From: Gigaspora rosea
Taxonomy: Eukaryota; Glomeromycota; Glomeromycetes; Diversisporales; Gigasporaceae
Direction of reading: 5' to 3'
DNA length: 64,000 bases
Assembly (NCBI GenBank): GCA_003550325.1
Contig: QKWP01000700.1
Location: 41,500-105,499, forward strand
This document shows positions 1 to 11,172 of the stretch, one piece after another. Every line of letters begins with the position of its first letter. The stretch's first letter is position 1. A program made the position numbers and the translations under genes. The notes under the pieces were generated by a model. It was not told where the DNA came from. It saw only the letters and a list, made by a program, of their open reading frames with translations, and searched no databases.

Positions 1-372
1 AAAAAAAGAAAAAATTAAAAAAAAAACGAAAAATTAAAATAAAAAAAATGAAAATTAAAATAATAATAATAATAATAATAATAATATAATAATAAAAAAA
101 AAATTTTTGCATATTTCGTTTTTTTCTTTTTTGTTGTACGCGTATTGGAATTTTTTGTTGGGTAGATCCGGAATAGTTAAAATTTGCACTCTCCCGATTG
201 GCTATTTCCTCTTTAGGAGTTTGTATTACTGCGCAAAATAAGTAATCGCGTGATCACGTGATACTGACCTGGATCGGAGATCGGATTGTCACGTGACCCA
301 AAAAATCTCACCTACATCCTGGTGCTATCGTAAAAAATGGTCTATTGAAGATATTTTTTAAATTTAATAATA
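1..372. other. AT-rich intergenic with (TAA)n microsatellite
   Basis: There is no coding signal here. A TAA/TAAT microsatellite lies at about 58-92. Two copies of the palindrome TCACGTGA sit at 254-261 and 289-296 and enclose a GC-richer core, possibly the end of a small inverted-repeat element. Confidence 0.5.
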
Positions 373-690
373 CAGTACACCCTGTCAAAACTGATTCTGT
401 CAAAACTGATAACCTTCTATAACTGATAAAAAGTTGATCTACCATATTGGTTTTATAATTCAAATCTGATAACCTATCATTTCTGATAAGTGATACTAAA
501 ATATTAGATATCTATAAGATATGGGTTTGTAAAATAAAATTAATCGATTTAATTGGCTAAAATCTGATTTTGTATAACTAATTATATATGTATAAATGTA
601 ATTTTAGCAATTATATTTAGATAGGATCATGTGACTATTAGGTTATTAGTATCTTAAATCTGATATCCTCTCAAAGCTGATACAAAACCT
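373..690. mobile_element. pogo/Tigger-like MITE, truncated
   Basis: It starts CAGTACACCCTGTC after a TA and carries repeated 'CTGATAA' words. This resembles the CAGT... ends of the TA-flanked elements at 14890 and 15811. No matching right terminus was found, so it is probably truncated. Family assignment rests only on the terminal motif. Confidence 0.35.
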
Positions 691-799
691 TTCCAGTGAT
701 TTACCACATATAGTACCAGGTACTTTTCAAGAAGTAAAATACTATATAGTGCATAGCTAGTAACAGGTTGCAATTATATAAACTTAGATAGGCATGCCT

Positions 800-1075
800 A
801 GTGTTGCATATTTTGGCTGTCCAAGGCCTTTTTTGACCTTGTCCATGTTCAAAATATACAAGTGTCCAAGATTGTAAAGCTTATACAGGTTTTAATAATT
901 ATTAAAATTGTCTAAAAAAATATAATTATATATTTTTTGAAATACTGAACACATTCCAATTAAAATTAAAATAGATTGTCTTAATAAAATTTTAAGTAAT
1001 TTTACTTTATTTAATTATTTAAAATTGTTCAAAATTGTTCAAACTACTGTCCAAAGCTGTCCCGTGACAACACTG
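800..1075. mobile_element. hAT-like MITE (AGTGTTG ends)
   Basis: The left end AGTGTTGCA and the right end TGACAACACT are inverted copies. The subterminal 'GTCCAAGG' and 'CTGTCCAAAGCTGTCCCG' words recur in the element at 21991-22262. CAGTGTTG-type ends are typical of the hAT superfamily. No coding capacity is visible. Confidence 0.5.
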
Positions 1076-2390
1076 AGCATAAGAGGCATGCCTTAACCTA
1101 ATGGCATACCAGGACCCTGAAATATACATAGATAGGTCAGGTTTAGCAAAAAAATTACTATAAATAGATAAGATTTGTATAAAAAACACCAAAAATAAGC
1201 AAACTAATACCTGATTTATTTATATATATTTTGGGGTTATATCATGCCATATGGGCATGCCAAATTTTTTACTTGTGCCTGAACTTTACTATTAGTACTT
1301 AAGCTTTTAATTTTAAAAAAAATGAGGGTATTGTGACCAAGTTAAAGTTTCTACTAATAAAATTTTTTAATAAGCAAATAAATTTTTGTAAAATTTTTGT
1401 TATTTGAACTATACTTAATAAAAAATATATTACTATAAAAATATCTTTATATTATATATAGTTTTAGATATAAATAATTAGTACACAAATAAAAACACTT
1501 TCTTAAAAATTTGTAAATACTAGTAAATAAACAAATTGATGAAAAGTAATTAGTGAAAAAAATTAGTAATACAAAAACTTTATTAACTAAATAATTATGT
1601 GTGCGCAGAAGCAATATATAGTACAAGAATGAGAACAATTAGACAAGTAAAGAGAAAATTCAGTTTTGAAAGCTATATAGCTACACTACTAGTGTTCAAA
1701 AAAGTTCAGGCAGAATGAAAACTTGTGACAAAGTTTAAGAAAAAAATTGAGTATTGAAAACATAAAGAACATGCAGAAAAATTTTATAGAAGAACTGGAA
1801 AAGTTAGAGAAGGAACCTCAAAAAAACCTAAAGAAAAAATTTTCATAAAAACAAACAAAAATTACTTGGAAAAAGTACAAAAAGTAGCTTGACTCTGTCT
1901 GGGAACAACATAAAGACACGTACATAACTATGAAATGACATTATTAACATCAAATACAGATCAAAACAAAACAACACAAATTTAGAAATGCCAGTACTTG
2001 AGATACTCAGAACGGAAGAAACAAATTCCTATAGTGAGGCTATGTCAACTATGGTAGACTAGGAAATCCAGAAGGAGGGTCTTCAAAATAATGGCTATAT
2101 CTAGATACAAATGTATATAAATCAGAATTAGAGAATAACAGTTATGGAATTGGAAGATAGAAACAACCAAAACAGATTAGAGTGCAGAAATAAGGCTAGA
2201 AAAAACAATAAAATGATGACAGAGTCAGTTAATACAATAAAAACTAATAATGGTATACCAAGAACATATAGCCAAGTACTTGCTAGAGATATGCAGGATT
2301 GAACAAAGGTAAAAAAGTGTATATACGAAGTAAACAAGATGAAGAATAGAGATAAAGCAAAGCAATATTAGAAGCACTGGCAAAACTATA
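1076..2390. other. Decayed AT-rich sequence, no gene
   Basis: The plus strand from about 1650 to 2380 has a Lys/Glu-rich reading texture broken by many stops. It looks like an old coding sequence, perhaps of a transposon, eroded beyond recognition. Nothing can be assigned. Confidence 0.4.
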
Positions 2391-3103
2391 AATGCTGGTG
2401 AAATTAAATCAAAGTGGTGAAATGATTTCACCATTTCACTAATCACCAATTAGCAATGGTGTAATTGGTATAACTGGTGAATTGATGTAATTGGTGTAAT
2501 TGGTGAATTGGTAAATTGGTGAATTGGTGAAATAGTAATGATGAATTGGTGAATTGGTGAAATGATGAGATAGTGAAATTGTAAAACAGCAGGATAGTGA
2601 AATGGTAGATTTCCAGAGTCTAGAATTATTTCAGTCTGGAATTTGACTGTATTTGCTCTTCAAAAGTTAGGTTTTTGTTCAAATTTTTACATTTTATGTT
2701 TTTACAAGTACACTTAGAGATCAAAACTTTAACTGTTTAAGTTCGAATTTAGATGCAAAATGCACAATATAAAAATAAATTTTGTAAAGTTACAGAAGCA
2801 AGTAACTTTACTTTAATTTTATTTTAACTAACCAAATTTATCGATCTCGTTAAAATAAATGAAAGGAAAGGTGCTTTTTTTAGAAGACAATCAATTCATC
2901 AATTCACCATTTCACCAATTCACCAATTTACCATTTTCACTAATTCACCGTTTCACTAATTTACCAATTTCACCAGTTCACCAATTTTACCATTTTACCA
3001 ATTTCACCAATTTCACCATTTCACCAAAATTTTATTTTGGTATAATTCTGGTGAAACTATTTCACCATTTTACCTGGTAAAATAGTTTAATTTCACTAGC
3101 ATC
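2391..3103. mobile_element. MITE with GGTGAATT/AATTCACC subterminal arrays, copy 1
   Basis: The termini AATGCTGGTGAAATTAAA and TTTAATTTCACTAGCATC are inverted. The left third is an array of degenerate GGTGAATTGGTG words. The right third is the inverse (CACCAATTCACC). About 300 bp of unique core lies between them and includes 'TTATTTCAGTCTGGAATT'. A second copy lies at 24648-25369 with the same core. Flanking TATA on both sides may be the target duplication. There is no transposase, so this is a non-autonomous DNA element. Confidence 0.8.
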
Positions 3104-3117
3104 TATAGGCAAAACTA

Positions 3118-3335
3118 GTGATGGCACTAAATTGATTTTCGAAAAAGGCCTATTTTGTTTTCATTAAAAAAAAGCAAATAAAATTTATATAGATATGTTC
3201 CTTATAATTTCATCTATTCAAAAAAAGTATCAAATAATTTCGTCTTTCAAATAAAATAGATCATAAACAATTTCGTTTTCAAATTTTAATTTCAGGTTTT
3301 AAAACCCAAAATAATTTTGTCCTCATATATAGGCA
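3118..3335 (+). repeat. Dispersed repeat family A, copy 1
   Basis: It runs from a 'TGATGGCACTAAATTGATTT' start to a 'CAAAATAATTTTGTCCTCAT' end. It is closely related to 34690-34915 in the same orientation and to 27395-27630 in inverse orientation. It is about 220 bp long and non-coding. Confidence 0.7.
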
Positions 3336-4861
3336 AAACAGAAGAGAGAAATATTTGATGAAAAAATCTAGAACAATGACATAAATAGTAGAAGCATTTG
3401 AGTCTTTAGAAAAATTAGCAGTGCTATTAGGGGAGTAACAAAAATTAGGTGATTTTTTAGGGGGGAGGGGGGTAAAAAAAGTTGAAATTATATATAAGAA
3501 CCTGACTATTTATATATTGAGGAAGAGAGGGGGTAGACCTCTAATAAAAAATAATTAGGTGATTAATGACACTGCCCTTAAGATACAAATTAGGTACATG
3601 ACCAATAAAAATAAATTTTTCAAAAGCAATAAATTTGAAATTTAAGCATAGAAACATCGTTTTTTAAAACCTTTATGAGAAATAAAGAAACAAAACTAGC
3701 ATACTAGTTAGAATACCAACAAATGTATGGGCAAGCACTAGATAAATATAGAGAAATGCAAGGAGTGCTAATTAACAAACAAGATAAACAAAGACTAAGT
3801 ACATACAATGTTAAAGATAAAGTTAATAACAAATTACTTTAAGAATATTGATATAATAAAAAAAGATTCATACAAGATTACAAAAGATTTATTTTATAGG
3901 GTAGAATTCGAAGCAATAAAAACACAAATCAAATTTGAAAATGTACAAGTGTTAGTGTGAAAATTAAAAAAAGATAAATTAGTACTACTACTAGAGACAC
4001 CAGATTTGATAGATGAAGAATTAAAAAAATTACATTGCCGATTAGAGAAAGAAGCCAAACAGAAGCAGTTGTTAGAGCATTACAGAAAATATACAAATTT
4101 GAAAAATTAAAGGAAGAATACTTTCTTAACAAAAGGATTCTTCCACTACCAATAAATACAAAGGACTTTTATCCATCTATAAGTTATTATTTTTCTTAAT
4201 CTACAGACATCAACTACAACACATGGCAGAATACAAACAGAGGTTACAGAAATATTATATATTCAAGAAGTTGCCAAACCAATATTTTCTTCTGCCTGAA
4301 AAGAAGAAATCACTTCCTTGAACTCTGCAGAAATTAAACCCAAATGTGAAATACTTATTTCTATTTACAGTGAAAAAAAGGGATGACTTTAGGAGGCACA
4401 TAAATATCCAGGGAATCTTATGAATTCTTAAGGCTACCAAATAATTATATTAAAGCAAAAGAATGTTACTAAAAGATCCAGCTAGAATTAAAACCAAATC
4501 TTACTTACAATTTTCCAATTGAAGATAAAAATATCACCAAAATTTGCATGGAAATTACTATCGATTTTATCAATCTTCTCTGGCAAGAACTATCGATTAA
4601 GATAGTAATCAGTAATAATCGGTAATAATTGATAGATATCAGATTAAAAATCATGAATAACAATACTATTATACTGTATACTTATTTTTAAATGTTTTAC
4701 AGATTTTTGCATAGTTTCGCATAGTTTCGCATATTATCACAAGGTTTCGCAATTTAATAAAATTTTATATTTTTTATTTATTATTATTATTATATATTAT
4801 ATTTTAATTAAATATATATTTTTTAATTGAGAGTGTTGCTAACTTGCCCCCTGGTGATGTA
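3336..4861. other. Decayed sequence with a small GGGGGG/CCTCT inverted repeat
   Basis: From 3340 to 4450 the plus strand again has a Lys/Glu/Asn-rich texture with many stops. This suggests an eroded coding element of unknown type. At about 3427-3570 a small inverted repeat (AATTAGGTGATTTTT and AAAAATAATTAGGTGATT, around G-rich tracts) looks like a MITE insertion. The rest is featureless AT-rich DNA. Confidence 0.35.
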
Positions 4862-5080
4862 ACCACCCTATCATTTACCAATCAGGTTGCAGGATTTTGT
4901 ATAACAAAATAAAGAAAATTTTAAAAAAATTTGGAAAAAAAATCAAAAAATTATCAATATCGCAAAATTTTATTACAAAAACTAGCTTTGGGCTATTAAA
5001 TAAAAGTTTTTGGCATTAATTTTGCATATAAATAATCAATCCATCCTCTAACTTAATATGCCTATACCCTAACCCTAATC
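4862..5080 (+). repeat. Dispersed repeat family B, copy 1
   Basis: It contains 'CCAATCAGGTTGCAGG', 'TTTTGTATAACAAAAT' and a 'ACTAGCTTTGGGCTATTAAA' segment. These also occur in the same order at about 11818-12240, where a MITE (11934-12125) splits the copy. Confidence 0.55.
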
Positions 5081-5229
5081 TTTAAAGAATAATTTTTATA
5101 TAAAAGCTTCTATAAAAATAAAGGGTGGTTAAAATTTATAACTTTAACCAGGTGTTAAAATTAGTTAAATTCTTTAATCAATATTATATATTTTATTATA
5201 TATTATTATACATTTTTTACAAAAAATAA

Positions 5230-5830
5230 AAAAAAAATGACAAAAAAAATAAAAACAAAAAAAAACTAAACCTGAAAAAAAATAATGAAAAAAAACAAAA
5301 CTGAAAAAATAGTAATATTTTGAACCCTTTTGCATCACATAATACTAGCTCTATAGTAGCTCTATACACTTATTTTTCTCACCCTGCAGTTAGCTATTAT
5401 TTCTTTTCTTCTTTGTTTTAACTATAGTATTTGCTTATATTTGCTAATATTTGCTCATATTCACTACTTTCTAAAATAAAAAAAAATGATAAAAAAACAA
5501 AAATAAAAAATAGTAATATTTTAAACTACTTTCACACTTCGTCGCATAATACTAGCTCTATACACTTATTTTTTTATTCTGTATTTAGCTATTATTTCTC
5601 TTCTTCTTTGTTTAACTATTATATTTGCTTATATTTACTCATATTCGCTACTTCCTAAAATAAAAAATGACAAAAAAAAATAAAACCAAAAAAAATGAAA
5701 ATGAAAAAAATAGTAATATTTTAAACTACTTTCACACTTCGCCGCATAATACTAGCTCTATACACTTATTTTTTTTACCCTGTAGTTAGCTATTATTTCT
5801 TTTCTTCTTTGTTTAATAACTATTATATTC
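5230..5830. repeat. Tandem repeat, three units of about 200 bp
   Basis: Three units share 'CATAATACTAGCTCTA' (anchors near 5341, 5548 and 5748), then 'TACACTTATTTTT', 'TAGCTATTATTTC' and an A-rich linker with ATGACAAAAAAA. The same unit occurs in reverse complement at about 14280-14420, beside the minisatellite element at 12751-14885. This ties the two loci together. Confidence 0.75.
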
Positions 5831-6667
5831 ACTTATATAGCAGTATCTGTGATATAAGTACCGGTTTTCTCTTTGCACAGCTACTTATATAGAATGCACA
5901 TGGTCGTTATTTGGAAAACAGGTTTATTAAAAAATCAATCCTTGTGTACTTAAATTAACGCGCGTATACCAAAAATAACGCACAGGTGGACTTTATTTCG
6001 CGAAAATACGGTACTCACATTTGGACACGAATAAGTATCAGTTATTTTTACAAAAATTCAGTTATAATTTTGACAGTTTATTGTTATATTATAAATTCAA
6101 AAAGATAAGATGTAGAAAATAAAATACTCAGTTGCGATTTTCAGTAATACAATTGAAGATGGGTTACAGATAATGCTACAAAGGAACTACAAATCTCATT
6201 CATGTCTTTTTTTTTTTCAAGCAAAAGAAATCATATAAATTGCTCAACTTTTCTTTACATTTGTTTTTTTTTTTTTTTGCATCTTGGTAAAAAATTTTTC
6301 AATTCGCCCTTTTAATTGATAAAAACGGACGAATATTACAAATTAAAAAATATAGCTCTCTGATGGGAGTGTAGCAAAAGAGACGCAATGATACATAGTT
6401 AATGATCAAGTTGGAGATTCCCCCTGAACAAAGAAAAAAATGCATAATAAGGATACTTGTTGTAATTGATGTTGTCTTGTCAGACTTGTATAGAGTCAGG
6501 ATTGATTTTAATGCATAATTTATTTATTTATTTTATTTATAATCATTGTGGCATGCGCCTTTTTTTAAAAAAATAATAAAATTAAAGACATGATATATGA
6601 TTTATTTCGATGAATTACATTTAATATAATTGCTAATTTTGGGTTTATGATGCTGGTTTGGATTCTT
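5831..6667. other. Intergenic, 3' side of desaturase
   Basis: No gene was seen. Homopolymer T runs lie at 6208-6218 and 6265-6278. The last 150-200 bp, with several TTTATT words (AATAAA on the minus strand) between 6520 and 6605, probably hold the 3' UTR and poly(A) site of the desaturase gene. Confidence 0.45.
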
Positions 6668-8513
6668 TTAATTCATTTTTTTATTTGCATGTGAAACTTG
6701 ACCTAATCTATTAAAAACTTCCAATGTACCTTCAATGAACGTAGTTTTATGGTAATGTACATTGTATTCTGCACATAAAGATTCAATGATTGGCGCAATT
6801 TTATGATAATAATGACGCGGCATAGTTGGAAATATCTAATATTAAAGAAAAATTAAAATTTAAAAAACCATTGCAAAAAAAAAAAAAAAAAAAAAAAAAA
6901 GTATTAACATGAATAATTGTACTTACGTGATGTTCAATTTGAAAATTTAATCCACCCGTAAACCATTCTACAAACCAACAACCCATTAGACTGTTTGCAG
7001 TAACATCTCTCCCGGTAATAACTTGTTCAACATAGAAATCAGTTTTCATCGTTTCCTCTTCATTTAATACTTTCATTCCATTATGATTCAACGAAAAGCA
7101 CAATGCCAATAATAATCCACAGATCGCTTGTGCTGAAATGACAAATACAAAAACTAAAATCCAACTTCCGATAAATGAAAAAATATAAACAAGCCAAACA
7201 TAATGTAAAGCCAAACAGATCTGCTCAAGTAATGTCACAGGCATACGAGCATCTCCAATACTCCCTGTTTGACCATTTGGAAGAATATATAGAATGCTTT
7301 GAGCACACCAAGACAGTCTTGCCAATGCAAGGATTGGAAAGTAATTTATAGTTTGGTTGTTGACCATGATACGAGTCAACCATTGAGGATAGGCATTTGC
7401 ATGTTCTCTTGCAAACTCTGGATCAAACAAGTCCGTTAATGCATGTTCAGACCAACTTAGGATAGGATGTGTATCAATGTCTGGATCTTGTCCATGGACA
7501 TTTGGTGCCGCATGATGTGTATTATGCTTATTTTTCCACCTATTAATTAACAAAATGTTAATGATAAGAAAAATCATAAATTTTTAAAGAATATTAAAAT
7601 TAAAATGAATCATACCAGCAAGGATCAAAACCTTGACAAACTGCACCAAAAAAACATCCAACCCAATCATTATAACATCTATTTTCGAATACTTGATGAT
7701 GTAAATAATCATGAGATATCCAACCACATTGCTGCCAAAACAATGCCATTACAGCGGCAGCAGCGAGAACGCCAGGTAACGAATTACCAAATGATTTCAA
7801 GATCATGACCGATATAAACCAAAGAATGATAGTGGAAATACTTTTATATAAATAAAAAATTTTTGAAGATTTAAAATATCCGAGCTTCGTAAATTGCACT
7901 TTAAGTTCTCGAATTTTTTTTGTAAATCCTGTAAATAATATCAATGTTAATATAAAATTTATACAAACATATTTAATTAATGTACTTGAACTACCTTTTG
8001 GTGAAATTATATCTTCATAAGTTATATCACCGACATAATAATTTGCCAATAAATCATGAGTACTTTCCGGGTGGAAAGAATAAAATACATCTAGAATTAT
8101 ATAACAAATAATTAATAACGTTAATTAATTAATTGTCCACATGATATGCACTTTGGTCACGTGATTACCTGTTGCGTCCTTTCCGATATGCGTCAAAATA
8201 GGAGCACCACCAGGATGATCAGGGACAAACTCTTTGATATCATAGACTTTGTTGTCAATAATTATATACCATGGTTGGTCTTTGGAGTATTTTGTGCCGT
8301 TAATGCTTCTTTGGATAATTTGTCTTGATTTTATTACATCAGCCCTGCGAAATGTTCTAATTCCTGAAATTGTAAAATTTTTCAATTACATCGGCAAATT
8401 TTCAATATCATGATTAAATTTACAAAGGTTTTAAAAGAATTTCCCTTGATAATAAGATCATTTCTAAAAGACTAACCTTCAAATTCCTGGTCGGTGCCTG
8501 ATCGAGGAGACAT
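6668..8513 (-). CDS. Delta-6-type front-end fatty acid desaturase with cytochrome b5 domain
   Basis: This is an ER membrane enzyme that inserts a double bond between an existing one and the carboxyl end of a C18 acyl chain, using electrons from its fused cytochrome b5. Five exons are visible: 8477-8513, 8169-8363, 7616-8090, 6927-7539 and 6668-6835. All introns are GT...AG (113, 78, 76 and 91 bp), and the frame is open throughout (495 aa). The cytochrome b5 haem motif HPGG is at residues 62-65. The histidine boxes are HDYLHH (204-209), HNTHH (241-245) and QIEHH (436-440); the Gln in the third box is diagnostic of front-end desaturases. Conserved blocks such as NHNGM and the long hydrophobic segments fit the family, as does the length of 450-500 aa. 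The wording is closest, from memory, to Mortierella delta-6 enzymes; delta-5 or delta-8 activity cannot be excluded. The start codon is the first ATG of a short first exon, [12 protein letters not shown]. The gene stands alone, with no neighbour of related function. Confidence 0.94.
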
Positions 8514-10267
8514 AACGAACAAATGTATTGTACAATAAGAATGAGATTCAAAAAAAAAAAAAAAAAAAATTACTACATACACATGAAAAATTCTTTTTTT
8601 GTTATTTTTATAAGTTTTATAACGCAAATCTGTCAAGGAAAAAAAATGGGGTAATGAAAAAAAACAATAGACATTTTTGACATGAAAATAGCTTTTTTTA
8701 TTATGTATTATCTTGAATTAGTAGCACTCAATCCAATGATCTATATTTTTTTATCCAAAACAATCTTATCCACACATGATACACACGCCAAACATAAACC
8801 AGTAATCGCCGGAAATGGTGATACATACTAATCAAATCCCCCAAAAAAATTTCTCAGTCAGTTTTGCAAAAATATCAATATTGATTCGATCAAAAATATA
8901 TATTGCAGATCTATCAAGGTTGATATTTTATGTCAGACATTGTATTCGCCCCAAATAAAATATCTAAGGTTGATCTTTCAACGAATATGATGAACAATAT
9001 TGTACTTATAATTTTATGAATAATTATTATTATATTATTATACTTATATTTGGCAATACTATTATCTTTTATCTATCAATCGTAAACGCTAACTGTACTA
9101 CAGTAAGTAATCCGATGATTGGCTAAATCAAATAACAATTGCATATCTGATATGTCGGGCTTATCCGTAATCTGTAATACTTAATGATACAACCGGAATC
9201 AAAAATATCACATGATTACAGCGCAGCAAGAACATTAACACATTCTGTTTGTAGCACATAACCGAAAGTTTCTTATTTTTATATGGTAAACGCTCATCAT
9301 TGTCACTTATAATAAATGTCATTGAAATGTGTAAATTCATTTAGAAATGAGTTAGACATTTTTCAATCATATGCCGCTTTTAATAAAACCTTTTTGACAT
9401 GTACTTCTCAATGATTTCCTTAACAATACTCTATAGGTTTTCAAGGGATTTGAGTCGGGATAACGGTAATGTTGTTACGTAGCCGAAGTTGTTTAACGCT
9501 TGTCGAAATATTTCGACATTTAATATTTAGGATTCCGAAATTCTAAAATTATGTCAAAATGCCTATATTAAAAAAAAAGAAAATTATTTATTAACAACAG
9601 TATCCAACCCTGCTTATTTTGTGGATTTAATCGCTTTTATGTTATAAGCCCTCTTAAGTTAATTATTAACAAAGACATACTTTTTTTTTGTACGTACACA
9701 TATGATAATTGATTTTTACAGTACTTATTCTGAAAAGGACCAGGTCCATAGAAATTTAAATAATTTTTAATAAGCGTGCTTTTTTCACACAGTATGTACC
9801 ACAGTACATATAATTCAGAATTAATATATGCTACATAAACAAAAATAGAGGATCAAATCTTAATATATAATCAAGTTATTAGATTAGGCTTAAGATAGCT
9901 ATATATAAGCAAAATTGCCTTCTCGCCATTATATAATTAATCCACCGAGGTAGGTTTAGACAGTGTTTAGACTGCCATTTTTTGTATTTTTCAGGTTTTT
10001 CGCTTTTCTTGTTTTGCTTCGAGATCATAAATTCTATAATTTGATTGGTCTGCCATGCTCTGCTTTAGACGATCACAATTATCAGTCATAGGACATGCCA
10101 CACCTGCTGATATATGAATGTTAGTTCATAATAAAAATTTTAATAAAAACACATGAATTTACTATAAACTTCAAGCCTCACATTATTTTCAACTTACATA
10201 TTAACTTTTTTTCAAATTCTGGGGTTAAGTATATCGAAAATAGTACAGGGGGAATATTATTATGAAA
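8514..10267. other. Intergenic, upstream of desaturase
   Basis: No ORF or RNA gene was recognised. The composition is less repetitive than in most of the window, so 8514-9600 may hold the promoter of the desaturase. At about 9955-10085 a sequence with 'AGGTTTAGAC' and 'TTTTTGTATTT' recurs near 39630-39770, so the distal part is repetitive. Confidence 0.4.
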
Positions 10268-10400
10268 ATTTATATTGAGCTAAAAAAACAATATAAAGCT
10301 AAAAATTGCACAAAATAATCTTTAAATCTATAGCTTTTAAATAAAAAAAGTTTGCAAAATTCTATGCAGTAGTTTTTAAGTTAATTAAGGTTATACAACT
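10268..10400 (+). repeat. Dispersed repeat family C, copy 1
   Basis: The string 'AAAGCTAAAAATT...CTTTAAATCTATA...TTTTAAATAAAAAAA' is shared with about 34055-34165 (same strand) and 35375-35487 (opposite strand). It lies directly beside the SINE remnant that begins at 10410. Confidence 0.55.
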
Positions 10401-10409
10401 TTGTGTAAT

Positions 10410-11172
10410 ATTTTTTTTTCAGATTCAAAGTGCCTGTTTTGGGGCATATGCTTTATTTGGTTTATGCATTATAGATTACACTTGGATGAGAGTACAACTA
10501 GCCACACATACACTTTTGGTGTTTAATTTAAATGGTCCACCTGAAGGTTCCACACTAGCTACCGTACCTGCAACCCAACTATGGGAGTTGCCTATTTAAA
10601 CCCTTTGATTTTCTGCTCCTCACCACTTCCTCACCTGACTTTTAACTAATTCACTGGACCTCTGCATTATCTATGCAGTCAGTTCAGACACTCGGGTCTT
10701 TTTCACAAGAGTCCTTAGAACTTCTTTTCATACTCAAAGGCACAATCCGGCTTATCTTTAACAGAAAACTGGTAGAGCGATACCTGTTCCCAGGTATTTA
10801 CCTATACTTTGATAACTTGTGCATTTACTAAGGCTTACACTTGCAGTCAGGGGGATACTCTACAACCGCTACCATTATCTACTTCTGCTCTTGTAAGGTT
10901 TGCTCTGACCCTAGTACCTACTATTCCCTTCCTACTGGTTCTTCTTCAATATATCTCAAACTTCCAATCCAGTTAGCCCAAAAGGGTCGATCTACTCAGC
11001 ATTAGGTGCCATTGTGGTTTTTTTTCACTAGTACCTACTTCCGAAATATAGGTTCTTTTCTTCCAGTACAACTCCGGCAGCCAGGTTTGTGATCCCTCTT
11101 TCCGAAGGTTTTGATATTTAGTTCTCTAGCTTCAGTTTCTGATATTTTGGTTTTTGGTAGCACCATCACTTT
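10410..11172 (-). mobile_element. SINE-like element, 5'-truncated copy
   Basis: It begins with a T run (10410-10419), which is the A tail of a minus-strand retroposon. It is GC-richer than its surroundings. 'GGTAGAGCGATACCTGTTCC', 'GTACAACTAGCCACACATAC' and 'CCCTAGTACCTACT' match the older copy at 44235-46571, and 'ACTCCGGCAG' matches the complete SINE at 36672-37725. The tRNA-like head is missing, as expected for 5' truncation during retroposition. Confidence 0.65.

Noticed and set aside
2859-3080. 73-codon His/Phe/Thr-rich ORF
   Set aside because: It is the reading of the AATTCACC array of a MITE; the sibling copy does not keep the frame.
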